DNA of 64,000 nt from Eriocheir sinensis (Eukaryota > Arthropoda > Malacostraca > Decapoda > Varunidae), in contig NW_026112131.1 in assembly GCF_024679095.1 (NCBI RefSeq), positions 567,501 to 631,500 on the forward strand, written 5' to 3'. Shown piece after piece: positions 52,912-62,800 of the stretch (within the stretch, counting starts at the first letter, position 1; each line of letters begins with the position of its first letter). The notes under the pieces are model-generated. The model was given only the letters and a program-made list of their open reading frames with translations, was not told the DNA's origin and made no database searches. A program made the position numbers and the translations under genes.

Positions 52912-53460
52912 AGGTACCAAGAGCTGCCTCGGGTACATCAGAGTACTTAGACTATCTTCATTATGTTTTGTCTGTGAATGAAAAAACACCTTAGTGTGTA
53001 GTGCACTTACCCTTCCGTAAGGCTGCGTGTTGCTCCACCTGCTCGTCACACACCAGACACAGCCTCGGAGACTCACTCAGCACCACGGCCTCTGAAGACA
53101 AGGCACAGAGCTCCTCAGTGACTCCTGTTTGCTGTGACTGAGCTTCCTATGAAAGGTGTACATCCCTCCCTCTTCCTTCTCCTCCTCCTCCTCAGCCATT
53201 ATTATTGGTCCACTGCAGTACAAAGGCATTTCCTAATGTTCCCAACCTCTCTCACATCTCCTTCACTCCCTCCCTTCCCTTAACTCTCCTTTCCCCTCCT
53301 TCCTTTCCCTTTCTTTGCCTCCCTCTCCCTTCCTCCCTGCTTCCTTTTCTTTCCCTCTCAACCCCCCTCTCTCTCTCCCTCTTCCTCTTTGCCTTCCCTT
53401 TCCTTTCCTTCCCTCCCTCTCTTCCATTTTTTCCTTTCTCCTCTTCCTTCCCTCTTCCTC
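52912..53460. repeat. Duplicated block, copy 2 (partner 49924-50411)
   Basis: Uninterrupted version of the duplicated block, in correct order for the HDAC6 gene. It continues through the LINE insertion point into pyrimidine-rich DNA shared with 51016-51080. Confidence 0.92.
53011..53091 (-). CDS. HDAC6: HDAC6-type gene, start of domain 2
   Basis: AVVLSESPRLCLVCDEQVEQ then HAALRK: the family's T-G-L-V-Y-D-E-x-M-x-x-H segment that opens a deacetylase domain. Acceptor TGTCTTCAG and donor GTAAGT are strong. The split Glu codon matches the exon at 53504 exactly. Confidence 0.82.
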
Positions 53461-53503
53461 TCCCTCTTTCTCCCCCTCCCCCCTCCCCTTCCTCCCTACA
53501 TAC

Positions 53504-53558
53504 CTTCCCTCCTCAGCTGCAGCAGTTTCTCATCAATCCTCTCCCTGAGCTGCTGTGT
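53504..53558 (-). CDS. HDAC6: HDAC6-type gene, interdomain linker exon
   Basis: TQQLRERIDEKLLQLRRE, 18 codons plus one base, between acceptor ACACCATAG and donor GTATGT. It joins in phase both to 53617-53754 and to 53011-53091. The charged, helical composition suits the linker between the two catalytic domains. Confidence 0.65.
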
Positions 53559-53616
53559 CTATGGTGTCAGGAGCTGCATGGTGTCTGGTCTGTAGGCATA
53601 AGGGCCAGACACCCAC

Positions 53617-53754
53617 CAGGCCTTGGAAGGAGAGGCTCGGGGTGAAGGTGCTGGGGTCAGCCTCGCCCCACACCTCCTGCTGGCATAAGGACCCCTGGTA
53701 CTGGAAGCAGCGCCAGTGTGCCCGCTGGACGTACACCAGGCTCAGCAGTGTCTC
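53617..53754 (-). CDS. HDAC6: HDAC6-type gene, end of domain 1
   Basis: Forty-six codons, phase 0/0: ETLLSLVYVQRAHWRCFQYQ, GSLCQQEVWGEADPSTFTPS, LSFQGL. Its first half corresponds to the helix after the family's LLGDPCP segment that ends with H-x-x-x-W. Acceptor AGCCTTCAG; donor CTG|GTGGGT. Confidence 0.75.
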
Positions 53755-54198
53755 CTGAAGGCTGGGGAGGACAGGGAAGGGAGGAGGATGGTTAATGTTG
53801 AGAAAAAGAGCAGGTTAACTATAGGAAAAAGACATTGTTTCTGAGATCCAAGAAAGGCCATCAAGGAAAAATAAAACAATGCTACAGGCCTAAACAGCTT
53901 CCTCTTAATGAGCAGACATGGATAGGGAAAATAAAATAGACAGCAACAGTAAAGTAAGGAGAATAATAATAATAAAAAAGAGGGACAAAAACAATATTAA
54001 AACAAAACAGTTCAATAAATCCTGCATCAGAGATAAGGCAGACAGAGAGAAAGATAAATGGATATAGACAGACTGAGTTAGATAGATAGATAAAGACAGA
54101 TATAAGCAGAGATAGATAGACAGGCACAGAGATGGACAGATTGATACAGAAAGATATAGACAGAGAGATAGATAGACAGACAGACAGCTATCAGGCAC
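53755..54198. other. HDAC6 intron
   Basis: AT-rich DNA with GATA/GACA tetranucleotides at about 54020-54190. Confidence 0.6.
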
Positions 54199-54303
54199 CT
54201 TGGTGATGGCTGCAGGGGGGTCCAGCAGGGGGGCAGTGGTGGCCCAGCAAGGCACTGAGGGTGTGGGCGGCACTCTTGGCCTGCACGGCAGGCAGCTCCC
54301 ACC
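54199..54303 (-). CDS. HDAC6: HDAC6-type gene, domain 1 exon after LEGG, two frame breaks
   Basis: This 105-bp exon has acceptor TGTGTGCAG and donor GTGCCT. In phase 0 it starts GGSCL and ends PLLDPPAAITK, both fitting neighbours. The central homology WELPAVQAKSAAHTLSALLG plus HHCP lies in another frame. The family segment is LEGGYNL...LLGDPCPML. So one base seems missing near the start and one extra C is present in a C6 run near 54224. Compensating errors or real lesions are both possible. Confidence 0.75.
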
Positions 54304-54334
54304 CTGCACACACAACAGGGATTGCTTATTACCA

Positions 54335-54338
54335 TTAC

Positions 54339-54381
<43 letters not shown>

Positions 54382-54405
54382 GTTATTACTACTATTATTA
54401 TTATC
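54335..54405. repeat. (ATT)n trinucleotide repeat
   Basis: ATT/TTA run with a few changes. Confidence 0.9.
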
Positions 54406-54607
54406 AATATTACTATCATCCTGCTACGTAATAATAATTGTCTGAGCTATTTTTTAGATTTCTGTGCAATATTCTTTTTTCAAGTTTTCAGTGATGTCAT
54501 TTTTTTTTTCCCAATGGAATTCTATAGGGAGGTAGAATGCATACCAGTGTGTGGATGTGTGGTGCTCAGTTCCTGCCACTATGTTTGGGTGAGGTCAGAC
54601 TGGTCAC

Positions 54608-55537
54608 CTCCAGCACCAGCACCACCTTGCCCCGCGCCAGGGCCATCAGCTGGGAGGTGAAGTGTGTGTACAGGCCTGGCCACACCTCCAGCACCAGCAC
54701 CACCTTGCCCCGCGCCAGGGCCATCAGCTGGGAGGTGAGGTGTGTGTACAGGCCTGGCCACACCTCCAGCACCAGCACCACCTTGCCCCACACCAGGGCC
54801 ATCAGCTGGGAGGTGAAGTGTGTGTACAGGCCTGGCCACACCTCCAGCACCAGCACCACCTTGCCCCTGCCAGGGCCATCAGCTGGGAGGTGAGGTGTGT
54901 GTACAGGCCTGGCCACACCTCCAGCACCAGCACCACCTTGCCCTGCGCCAGGCCATCAGCTGGGAGGTGAGGTGTGTACAGGCCTGGCCACACCTCCAGC
55001 ACCAGCACCACCTTGCCCCACACCAGGGCCATCAGCTGGGAGGTGAGGTGTGTGTACAGGCCTGGCCACACCTCCAGCACCAGCACCACCTTGCCATGTG
55101 CCAGGGCCATCAGCTGGGAGGTGAGGTGTGCGTACAGGCCTGGCCACACCTCCAGCACCAGCACCACCTTGCCCTGCACCAGGGCCATCAGCTGGGAGGT
55201 GAGGTGTGTGTACAGGCCTGGCCACACCTCCAGCACCAGCACCACCTTGCCCCACACCAGGGCCATCAGCTGGGAGGTGAGGTGTGTGTACAGGCCTGGC
55301 CACACCTCCAGCACCAGCAGCAACTACCCCCCTGCCAGGGCAATCAGATGGGAGTTGAGTTGTGTACAGGCCTGGCCACACCTCCAGCACCAGCACCACC
55401 TTGCCCTGCACCAGGGCCATCAGCTGGGAGGTGAGGTGTGTGTACAGGCCTGGCCACACCTCCAGCACCAGCACCACCTTGCCCTGCACCAGGGCCATCA
55501 GCTGGGAGGTGAGGTGTGTGTACAGGCCTGGCCACAC
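54608..55537 (-). repeat. 78-bp array made of an HDAC6 exon, 12 copies
   Basis: Units begin (plus strand CTCCAGCACC) at 54608, 54686, 54764, 54842, 54919, 54994, 55072, 55150, 55228, 55306, 55382 and 55460. Nine steps are exactly 78; the others are 77, 75 and 76. Each unit encodes WPGLYTHLTSQLMALVQGKV then VLVLEV, the HDAC6 strand before LEGG, plus a possible donor GAG|GTGTGG. The total is 930 bp, a multiple of three, but the short units put stops in the long frame. Only the first unit is needed for a normal exon. Confidence 0.95.
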
Positions 55538-55549
55538 CTCCATCTCACC
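55460..55549 (-). CDS. HDAC6: HDAC6-type gene, domain 1 exon (first unit of the array)
   Basis: Acceptor GTGTTTCAG, then GEMEVWPGLYTHLTSQLMAL, VQGKVVLVLE. It parallels family residues [30 protein letters not shown] (shown here only as similarity). Thirty codons, phase 0 at the acceptor. The donor GAG|GTGTGG lies in the same unit; the alternative is GAG|GTGACC at the far end of the array (54607). Confidence 0.8.
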
Positions 55550-55590
55550 CTGAAACACCAGACAGTGAAATAAAGTATAATAAATATACT

Positions 55591-55591
<1 letters not shown>

Positions 55592-55633
<42 letters not shown>

Positions 55634-55714
55634 TGTGTTTGGCTTCCCCGTTAAGAGTGGTTCATAATGGGAAGTTTGTGATATAGTTGAGTAAAATAAA
55701 ATATATATACCATC

Positions 55715-55746
<32 letters not shown>

Positions 55747-55760
55747 GTAGTAGTAGTAGT
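55592..55760. repeat. (ATT)n repeats
   Basis: ATT runs at 55592-55632 and 55718-55760 (the latter with TAG units). Confidence 0.92.
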
Positions 55761-56640
55761 ATCATCATCATTATTATGAGGTTTGACTTCCCTGCTGGAG
55801 TGATTCACACTGGCAAGTGTCTGGATGAGGAGACAGAGCTGAGAACATCCATGAATTTATGAAAGTAAGTACAGTTGTATGAAAGCAGAAATAGAGGCAG
55901 GTCAACACAAGCTAGGTTAAAATCCTCTATACTATGACTAAGTAAATGCAAACAAAAACCAGACAAGCAAGCAGAGACAGACACACACACACACACAGAT
56001 ACATTGTGACTTAGAATGACCTGGAAAATAGAGAAAATTGAGCTCAAGCTAAAAATATTCATGAATTTAAAGCTAAACTTGATAAACTGACATTTGGAGA
56101 CAGGACCAGTGTAAAGCATCCTGTATATTACTAGGTAAATACACACACACATACAACCTCCACCCTAACGGACATACACAAGAGCCCAGAAGTGTAGCTC
56201 AATTTCTATATATCACAACTATAGTCTGCTCACTTAATTCTGACCCAAGCTGACAACATAAACCTAAGCGTGGTCATAAGCACAGTGCAGATTAGCAGAC
56301 AGTGCTGCGTGAGATAAACACAAACAGAGGTTAAAAAAAAACTTGGAAGCCACAGCAGCAGCCAGTCAGCACTCAGCTTGCAAACACGCTTGGGTTTATG
56401 TTGTCAGCTTGGGTCTGACTTAAGTGAACAGACTTTAGTAAGGCTTTAGGCCAAGAGAGAGAGAGACTGAGAGAGCAGGACTTGCCTTTTCACCCCCCAC
56501 TGCTGAGTCATAACCAGCAGACACAACACTATAACTAACTCAGGACCAAACTAGAAGAGAAAATAGTCGTGCTTAGGGTTCAAACGGCACAACAGGTTCA
56601 GTCTAGCCTCCTCTGATCATATGCTGAGGTTTGTGCATAG
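55761..56640. other. HDAC6 intron; domain 1 core exons not found
   Basis: Unique DNA with short AC repeats (55980-55998). None of the expected domain 1 exons (LVxDE to AGFD) was recognised. Confidence 0.55.
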
Positions 56641-56687
56641 GTGTGTGTGTGTGTATTTACCTAGTTGTAGTTCTACAGGGCCTGGGC

Positions 56688-57338
56688 TTACGCTCGTGTG
56701 GTCCCGTCTCCGTATCTATAATTATCAAACTTTTCCTTGAAACTTTGCACACTCTTCGCCGATACTATTTCTTCACTTAATCTATTCCAAACCTCTATAT
56801 TTCTTTGTGGGAAGCTATATTTCTTTATGTCTCTTGAACATCTTCCCTTCCTCAACTTTTTACTATGTCCTCTAGTATTCCTGCTGGAAGGTTCCTCTCT
56901 TAGTAGCAATTTCTCGTTATCCACTTCTTCCATTTTACTCAATAGCCTATATATTTGTATTAGGTCTCCTCTTTCTCTTCTTTGTTCTAGTGTTGGCAAG
57001 TCCATTTCCTTTAGTCTCTCTTCATATGTCAGTCCCTCCAGTTCTGGAACCATTTTTGTTGCCATCCTCTGTATTCTTTCTAGTTTTACTATGTGTTTCT
57101 TCATATGTGGAGACCACACTGTTTCCGCGTATTCTAGTTTAGGTCGGATCATAGTAGTTATTAATTTTTTCATAATTTCTTTGTCCATGTAGTGGAATGC
57201 TATGCCTATATTTCGCACCATGTTATATGTATCACCAAAGATCCGATTTATATGACTTCCTGGTTGCATATAATCTTGCATTATTACTCCCAGGTCTCTC
57301 TCTTCATTTACTTTCTTTAATATTTCACCATCTCCCAT
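56688..57338 (-). CDS. LINE ORF2 C-terminal part (216 aa)
   Basis: Contains DLGVIMQDYMQPGSHINRIF, RPKLEYAETVWSPHMKKH and LTYEERLKEMDLPTLEQRRE, the conserved region after the RT thumb in CR1-type elements. One frame change separates it from the RT frame at 57347. Confidence 0.85.
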   Translation of the reverse strand: MGDGEILKKVNEERDLGVIMQDYMQPGSHINRIFGDTYNMVRNIGIAFHYMDKEIMKKLITTMIRPKLEYAETVWSPHMKKHIVKLERIQRMATKMVPELEGLTYEERLKEMDLPTLEQRRERGDLIQIYRLLSKMEEVDNEKLLLREEPSSRNTRGHSKKLRKGRCSRDIKKYSFPQRNIEVWNRLSEEIVSAKSVQSFKEKFDNYRYGDGTTRA

Positions 57339-57346
57339 TTATATGT

Positions 57347-57928
57347 CTATTTTGGTCTTTCTACACTTTTTCCCATTTCCATAACATGACATTTCCTCAC
57401 GTTGAATTTCATCTCCCATTTCTGACTCCATTTCCAAATCTTGTCTAGGTCCTCTTGCAGCTCCTTGCAGTCTTCACTGTTTCTTATCTGACTTTGCAGT
57501 TTAGCATCATCTGCAAACAGGCTCATGTAGCTGTTTATTCCCTCTGGCATATCATTAATATAGACTAGGAAGAGTACTGGTGCTAAAACCAACCCCTGGG
57601 GCACTCCACTTTCCACCGCTCTCCATTCCGATCTAGTGTCCTTAACCACGGTTCTCATCTCTCTTCCTCTTAGGTAGCTTTCCATCCAGCACTTCATTTT
57701 CCCTCTCACTCCTCCTTTATTTTCTAGTTTCCACAGCAGTCTTGAATGTGGAACTTTGTCAAATGCCTTCATTAAGTCTAGGTAAATGCAATCCACCCAT
57801 CCGTCCCTTTCCTGTAATTTGTCCGTCACTCTTGAGTAAAAGCTCAGCAAGTTTGTCGCACATGAGCGGCCTTTCCCAAACCCATATTGATTGTTTGTGA
57901 TTAGATTATGTTCTTCTAGAAATCTCAT
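57347..57928 (-). CDS. LINE reverse transcriptase part (193 aa)
   Basis: Has NQYGFGKGRSCATNLLSFY, DLMKAFDKVPHSRL, SGVPQGLVLAPVLF and SLFADDAKLQS with both RT aspartates. The start of the domain (NYRPVSLTSVVCK) lies in the adjoining frame 57944-58681. Confidence 0.88.
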   Translation of the reverse strand: MRFLEEHNLITNNQYGFGKGRSCATNLLSFYSRVTDKLQERDGWVDCIYLDLMKAFDKVPHSRLLWKLENKGGVRGKMKCWMESYLRGREMRTVVKDTRSEWRAVESGVPQGLVLAPVLFLVYINDMPEGINSYMSLFADDAKLQSQIRNSEDCKELQEDLDKIWKWSQKWEMKFNVRKCHVMEMGKSVERPK

Positions 57929-57943
57929 CCATTGTACTTTTAT

Positions 57944-58681
57944 TCATTTCCCACATATTTTGCATACTACACTGGTCAGAGACACCGGTCTGTAATTTAG
58001 GGGTTCTTCCTTTTTTCCACTTTTGTACATAGGTACCACTTCTGCCCTCTTCCACTCCCTAGGCACTGTGCCAGTTTTAATTGAGCACCTAATGATGTCA
58101 TATATCGGGCCAACTAGCTCATTTCTGCATTCTTTAAGTATAAAACCTGAAACTCCATCCGGTCCCACGGCCTTCCCTTCTTCCAATTCCCCCAATAGTT
58201 TTTTTATCTCCTCTTTATCTATTTTGACCTCTTCCATATATACATCTAAGTTGTTTTCTTGTGGTTCATTAAATAATGATTCTTTGGTAAACACTTGCTG
58301 GAATTTTTTGTTAAATAATTCCGCCATGCCTTTGGGATCCTCAATCTCTACATTCTCTTCAGTCAGTCTTTCAATTGTTTCTCTTGATTTAATTTTTCCA
58401 TTTATAAATCTATAAAATAATTTAGGTTGTTCTTTACACTTTTCCACAATATCCTTTTCGTATCGTTTCTCTTCTTCCTTTCTCACTTTCACGTATTCAT
58501 TTCTCGTTGCCTTAAAGTCTTCTTTGTTTCTTTGATTTCTGTTTCTTTTTAATCTTGACCACGCTTTGTCTCTCCTTTCTTTTGCCTTTGCACATCTTGC
58601 ATTAAACCAGTCCTTTTTAGCCCTCTCCCTCGGTCTGTATTTTGGTACGAACTTCATAACCCCTGTGTTGTACGCCCTCAA
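57944..58681 (-). CDS. LINE linker and RT N-terminal part (245 aa)
   Basis: Basic linker (YRPRERAKKDWFNARCAKAK) then IKKLLGELEEGKAVGPDGVS, REWKRAEVVPMYKSGKKEE and NYRPVSLTSVVCKI: RT motifs 0-1. The frame changes at 57940. Confidence 0.87.
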   Translation of the reverse strand: MRAYNTGVMKFVPKYRPRERAKKDWFNARCAKAKERRDKAWSRLKRNRNQRNKEDFKATRNEYVKVRKEEEKRYEKDIVEKCKEQPKLFYRFINGKIKSRETIERLTEENVEIEDPKGMAELFNKKFQQVFTKESLFNEPQENNLDVYMEEVKIDKEEIKKLLGELEEGKAVGPDGVSGFILKECRNELVGPIYDIIRCSIKTGTVPREWKRAEVVPMYKSGKKEEPLNYRPVSLTSVVCKICGK

Positions 58682-58976
58682 GAAAATATCATATTATCCT
58701 TGAACTTCGCTTGTACTCATTAACTCTTTCCAATCCATTTCACCAAAAAACTTCTTGAGGTTTTCCACCCCTGCTTTCCTATAGTTTAATCTATTGCTTC
58801 TATAAGTCTCGTCTCGTTCCCTTCCTTCCTCCTCCATTTCCATCTCTATGAGCACGTGATCACTTTTTCCCAGGGGCAATCATACCTCAATTCATCCTTC
58901 ACATGAATCTCTCTTGTCAACACCAAATCCAGTCTTGCCGGTTCATCGTCTCTTCTATATCTAGTGCTTTCCTTCA

Positions 58977-58979
<3 letters not shown>

Positions 58980-59009
<30 letters not shown>

Positions 59010-59345
59010 GCCTATTGCGCCGGTAGGCTTCTTCCCGGTGGATCCTGATGGTCGGTCCAAGGCTTCTCTCCGGTAGGTCCTGATGGTCGGCCCAGCCCGT
59101 TCTGGCGCAGGCGAGTGTTTATAGTGGCGCCATCTTGCATTGGCTCATGCTGCCCTCCCAGAGCTCATCTTTGATCCTAGAATCTAGAGTCCAGGTTGAT
59201 AGGTGGTCTTCTGGACAGCATGTGGGTAGTTTTAAGCCACTCGGCGGCGGCTGAAAAATCCCAGCTTGGTGGCACCGGGCGGGGATTGAACTCGCGTCCT
59301 CCTGAACACGAGGCCGTTACTTTGACGACTCAGCCACCGCCTCCC
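58980..59345 (-). mobile_element. Full-length SINE inserted in the LINE endonuclease
   Basis: In minus orientation: a tRNA-like head (GGTGGCGGCTGAGTCGTCAA; B box GAGTTCAATCCC), body with ACCACCTATCAACCTGGACT, GATGGCGCCACTATAAACAC, two CCGACCATCAGG units, AAGCCTACCGGCGCAATAGG and a poly(A) of about 27 (plus 58980-59006). It splits the endonuclease frame between 59346 and 58979 and is therefore younger than the LINE. It is the reference copy for 9045, 11164, 16672 and 7470. Confidence 0.88.
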
Positions 59346-59971
59346 CAAATCAAATTTTCCATCATTAAATTCAAGAATCTATTCCCCCATGCCACATCAC
59401 TACCATTGCTCTCGAGCCTCTCCCAGTCAACCTCTTTGCAATTGAAATCTCCAACAAGTATTACTCCTTTGTTTGCCTTAAGCAATCTCCTCAAACTCTG
59501 TATGGTGTCATCAATAATGTTTTCATAATCTTCTTTACTCCATGATGTAGTTGTTGGTGGTACATATGCTACTGCAATCGTCATCCTTTCTCTATTCCTG
59601 ATTTCCAAGCTTACACTCATTATCTCTGCTTTTCCCTCTCCATATTCAATTGTTTTTACTAATAACTCTTTCTTTATCATTATCACCACTCCTCCTCCGC
59701 CTTTGCCCATTCCATCCTTCCTCCACACATTGTATCTTCCATCTAACTCAATTTGGATGTTTTCCTTTAGTTTAGATTCAGTTAGGCAAACTATCATGGG
59801 ATCCCTCTCTTTTAGGTAATCTTGCAGCTCTATTTTACTAGAGATCAACCCATCTACATTTGTGTACATTATTCTTATTCCCCTCTCTGTATCTTTCTTA
59901 TCTAGTTTTCGCTCCCCTTTCTCTTCTCCCTTATGAACCATTTCTTGATTCGATCCCCCGAAATTCTCCAA
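59346..59971 (-). CDS. LINE endonuclease, N-terminal part
   Basis: IRIMYTNVDGLISSKIELQD, MIVCLTESKLKENIQ, GGGGVVIMIKKELL and VILVGDFNCKEVDWERL: motifs of the apurinic/apyrimidinic-type endonuclease. The C-terminal SDHVLIEMEMEEEGRERDE part resumes at about 58875 after the SINE. Confidence 0.87.
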
Positions 59972-60447
59972 AAAAATGCTTCTTTTTCTTCCTCAGATCT
60001 TGCGTTATTTTTTGCTTTTGTCTCTGCCAGTAATTCATTCCATTTCATCCTTTCTTCTTCATTTCTATTTTTCTTTATATATATATCCTTACATCCTTCC
60101 GTTTCTTTTAGTTTAGTTGTTCTATATAGTATGTCTTCGGCTGCCATTTGTGATTTTAGCTTTAACTTAACTGGTCTAGTTTTCCCTTCAATAAATGGAC
60201 CCATTCTATAAATTTCGTCTACTTCCTCCTCGATACTCTGCCTTTCTGCATCATTTAGGTTCTTGAGCAGGTCTTTGACCGATTTCAGTTCCTCTTTATC
60301 CCTTTTTGGTTTATATGTTATATTCTTTTCTTTCATCCCAAAAATAATAACACTTCTTTTTTTGTCCGCTACTTCTCTCACTAATTCTTCATTTTTCTTT
60401 AAGGCCTTGACTACCTCTTTCTCCACGTCTTCCTTATCCTCTTTCAT
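59902..60447 (-). CDS. LINE ORF1 protein (181 aa)
   Basis: A charged, coiled-coil-like N-terminus (EKEVVKALKKNEELVREVAD), then RSVIIFGMKEKN and a basic C-terminal half with WRISGDRIKKWFIREKRKGS. It resembles the RNA-binding ORF1 of CR1/L2-type elements. The start codon lies four bases from the AC array, so the natural N-terminus is likely missing. It overlaps ORF2 by 70 bp. Confidence 0.7.
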   Translation of the reverse strand: MKEDKEDVEKEVVKALKKNEELVREVADKKRSVIIFGMKEKNITYKPKRDKEELKSVKDLLKNLNDAERQSIEEEVDEIYRMGPFIEGKTRPVKLKLKSQMAAEDILYRTTKLKETEGCKDIYIKKNRNEEERMKWNELLAETKAKNNARSEEEKEAFFWRISGDRIKKWFIREKRKGSEN

Positions 60448-60450
60448 TTG

Positions 60451-60559
<109 letters not shown>

Positions 60560-60749
60560 GGGGTCCTAATCGGTCAATCAGATTGTATCTTACTGACAAA
60601 ATGTGTCAAATGTAGCAATTTCAATATGGTATGCCACATAAACTGTACTGCATTGTAGGGATCTTGCTTTTCCTGTCCCTCAAGCCTGGACATCTAACGC
60701 CGCCTAGTAATGAAGGGGAAAAAATTCACACTAAGCTGCACACAACTTT

Positions 60750-61030
60750 CTACTCTGTCTCATTCCTATGCTATACAAATCCCTTATGCAGGAGTAAACC
60801 ACCGTCTGGATTCCTTTATCCCTTTTGCTGGTACACTCTGGAACAAACAAGCTTCCTTTGTCTGTGCTTCCTCCTGCCCATGACTTGAACTCTTTCATGA
60901 GGGGAATATCAAGACACCTCTCCACCTGTAACTGACTCTCTCCAGACCACTCACTTCTATCTACTTTTACAGGAGCAATGCATAGTGGGCTTTTTTTCCC
61001 CTTGAGCTGCTTCATTTACTGGACAAAGGA
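60750..61030 (+). mobile_element. LINE 3' end fragment
   Basis: Matches the 3' part of the 37985-41246 element: CCCTTATGCAGGAGTAAACC, GACTTGAACTCTTTCATGAG, GGGCTTTTTTTCCCCTTGAG. It has no coding capacity left. Confidence 0.85.
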
Positions 61031-61124
61031 AAAAAAGAAAAAGAGCTTCTCACTCCCTTGGCCTCTGTCTTTTCCTGACCTACTAACAATGACCAGAGCT
61101 GCCCAGCCTCAACCTCTGCCTCAC

Positions 61125-61236
61125 CTGCTTCTCCAGACTTGCCATCGGTTGCTGCTGCTGCCGCACCCCCAGCAAGAGGCTGACCGCGCGGGGATTCCTG
61201 GCTGACGTCTTCCTCTGGGGCATGTCTTCCGTCATC
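61125..61236 (-). CDS. Possible first coding exon of the HDAC6-type gene
   Basis: Acceptor TTGTGTTGCAG, then ATG at 61235: MTEDMPQRKTSARNPRAVSL, LLGVRQQQQPMASLEKQ, donor CAG|GTGAGG. Thirty-seven codons, basic and polar, like the disordered N-terminus of HDAC6. The assignment rests on position (upstream, same strand) and composition, not on clear homology; it could belong to another gene. Confidence 0.4.
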
Positions 61237-61775
61237 CTGCAACACAAAGGTTCACCTTCATCAACTGGTTAAGATTTATTTCAGAGGCAATATTTGCCCA
61301 AGGTTTTTGATATGGGGTCATTTTCAATAATTTTAAATGTAGAAATTCAACTGTGACAAAACAGAGCCTTGAGGACACATTATTGTGGGGATAAATGCCT
61401 AACAGATAGCCTATCTGTTAGGCATTTATAGTGCACATAGGTTGCCCAGGTTGTCTGAGCAACTGCCGTTTTGCCCTTCTCGGCTGATGTTGCCCTTCTG
61501 AAAAATAGTGTTACGAATGTGTGTATTTTTTCCTAATATTATTTCCTCCAGGGACGTTATTATAGTCCCCGTTTTCTATTTTTACCCTCCCTCCCCTAGT
61601 GCTGTTGCAAAAGTAACCAATGATATTTCCGCTTCCAACAAAACATTATTACACTGAAATTACCTATTTAAATATAAGTATTCATCAATCTAAAATTATT
61701 TTAACTATTTTCTCACATTTGAAAACTTATAATATTAGCTATCTAGCTAGTTAATTCATTCCCGCCAAAACGTAC
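61237..61775. other. Possible first intron; contains a perfect palindrome
   Basis: Unique AT-rich DNA with a 39-bp palindrome at 61391-61429. Confidence 0.5.
61391..61429. repeat. Perfect palindrome, 19-bp arms, 1-bp centre
   Basis: ATAAATGCCTAACAGATAG, then C, then the exact reverse complement. It can extrude as a cruciform or fold in RNA. Confidence 0.95.
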
Positions 61776-61860
61776 TTGAAGCGTCCCTCGCGGCGTCACA
61801 GTCACCTCCCCCGCGACCGTCGCGACGCCTTCACACACGTCCCCTCGCAGGTAAAACTCC
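61776..61860 (-). promoter_or_regulatory. CpG-rich segment, possible promoter and 5' non-coding exon
   Basis: A short GC- and CpG-rich island (GCGTCCCTCGCGGCGTCACA and CGCGACCGTCGCGACGCC on the plus strand) in AT-rich surroundings, upstream of the putative first HDAC6 coding exon. On the minus strand it ends TTCAA|GTACGT, an acceptable donor that could splice to the acceptor at 61237. No TATA box was identified. Inference only. Confidence 0.35.
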
Positions 61861-62369
61861 CCCATATTCACCGTATTTTGTATAGTTAATAACCTTCGAT
61901 AACATGTGCTGCTATAACAACTAGTGAGTTAAGGATCCCTAGAAGGCTGTGATAACTATGAATCCCATATTATACAGTTGACCGGGTGAAGTGAGGCATG
62001 TTGGGTATGATAGGCTGGACTGCTTGCATCACCCGCAGCCCAATACCCACCCTTCATACCGACTCACGATTTGCTTTTTTGTGTGTGTGGGGGGTTGCCT
62101 TTTTCAGGTTTGAGCAACTGCCCTCTAAAATTCCTGTGCACGTCCCTGCAGATAGGTAATAACCAATATCTATAACCATTGCAAAGTGGATCACAGGGAT
62201 TTATCAAAAACTACCCCGTGTGCTGCCACTCCATGTTTTCTAGGGTGAATACAAACCCATCAAAGCCTGACATGATAACCAATATCTATACCCTTGTAAA
62301 GCATATCAAAAATTTATCAAAAATAATATACAATAACAAGTGGTAGGCATTGCAACCAAGAAAGGACCT
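61861..62369. other. No gene recognised
   Basis: Unique DNA. The phrase ACCAATATCTATA...ATCAAAAA recurs at 62160 and 62280. Confidence 0.5.
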
Positions 62370-62800
62370 TGCACAAGCACTAGGTAGCTTATGACACACT
62401 TGTGAGACCAACACTGGAATACTGCTCCACGGAGTGGGATCCATACACACACAGAAACATTGATAGGCTAGAACAAATCAACACCAAGGCAGCAAGGTTC
62501 ATTACAAACAATTACACTTGAACGTCTGGCATCACAACACGGATCAAACAACAGATAAACATGGACCCTCTTCACATACGCAGACAAGCACACAGACTTA
62601 CACTGATACACAAGATCACAAACACTCACACTGACATTGACCCACACACATACACAATGCAAACAGTCAACGTACTCATAACACACACACCCATAAATAC
62701 CAAACATATCACACTAACACTGATGCATACAAGCACTCATACTTTCCACACACCATGTGTGACTGGAACAGCCTCCCTCAACAGATTTTAGACTGCGGTA
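62370..62800 (+). mobile_element. LINE 3' fragment (Jockey/CR1-type tail)
   Basis: Plus-strand translation LVRPTLEYCSTEWDPYTHRN, IDRLEQINTKAARFITNNYT, then MDPLHIRRQAHRLTLIHKIT: the conserved segment after the RT domain. One stop and one frame change are present. The tail has many CA-rich units. Confidence 0.8.

Larger units (their letters stand above)
56641..60450 (-). mobile_element. CR1-like LINE, ORF1 plus ORF2, between AC microsatellites
   Basis: In minus orientation: ORF1 (60447-59902), endonuclease (59971-59346, then 58981-58694 after a SINE insertion), linker and RT (58681-57347), and a C-terminal part (57338-56688). The 3' end ACTACAACTAGGTAAATAC runs into (AC)n (plus 56641-56654 GT). 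The 5' side starts directly at another AC array (60451-60558). Frame breaks are few. Probably 5' truncated within ORF1. Confidence 0.88.

Noticed and set aside
54820..55573. Plus-strand and shifted minus-strand frames of about 200-270 codons in the 78-bp array
   Set aside because: Shadow frames of the exon-derived repeat; only the WPGLYTHLTSQLM frame matches HDAC.
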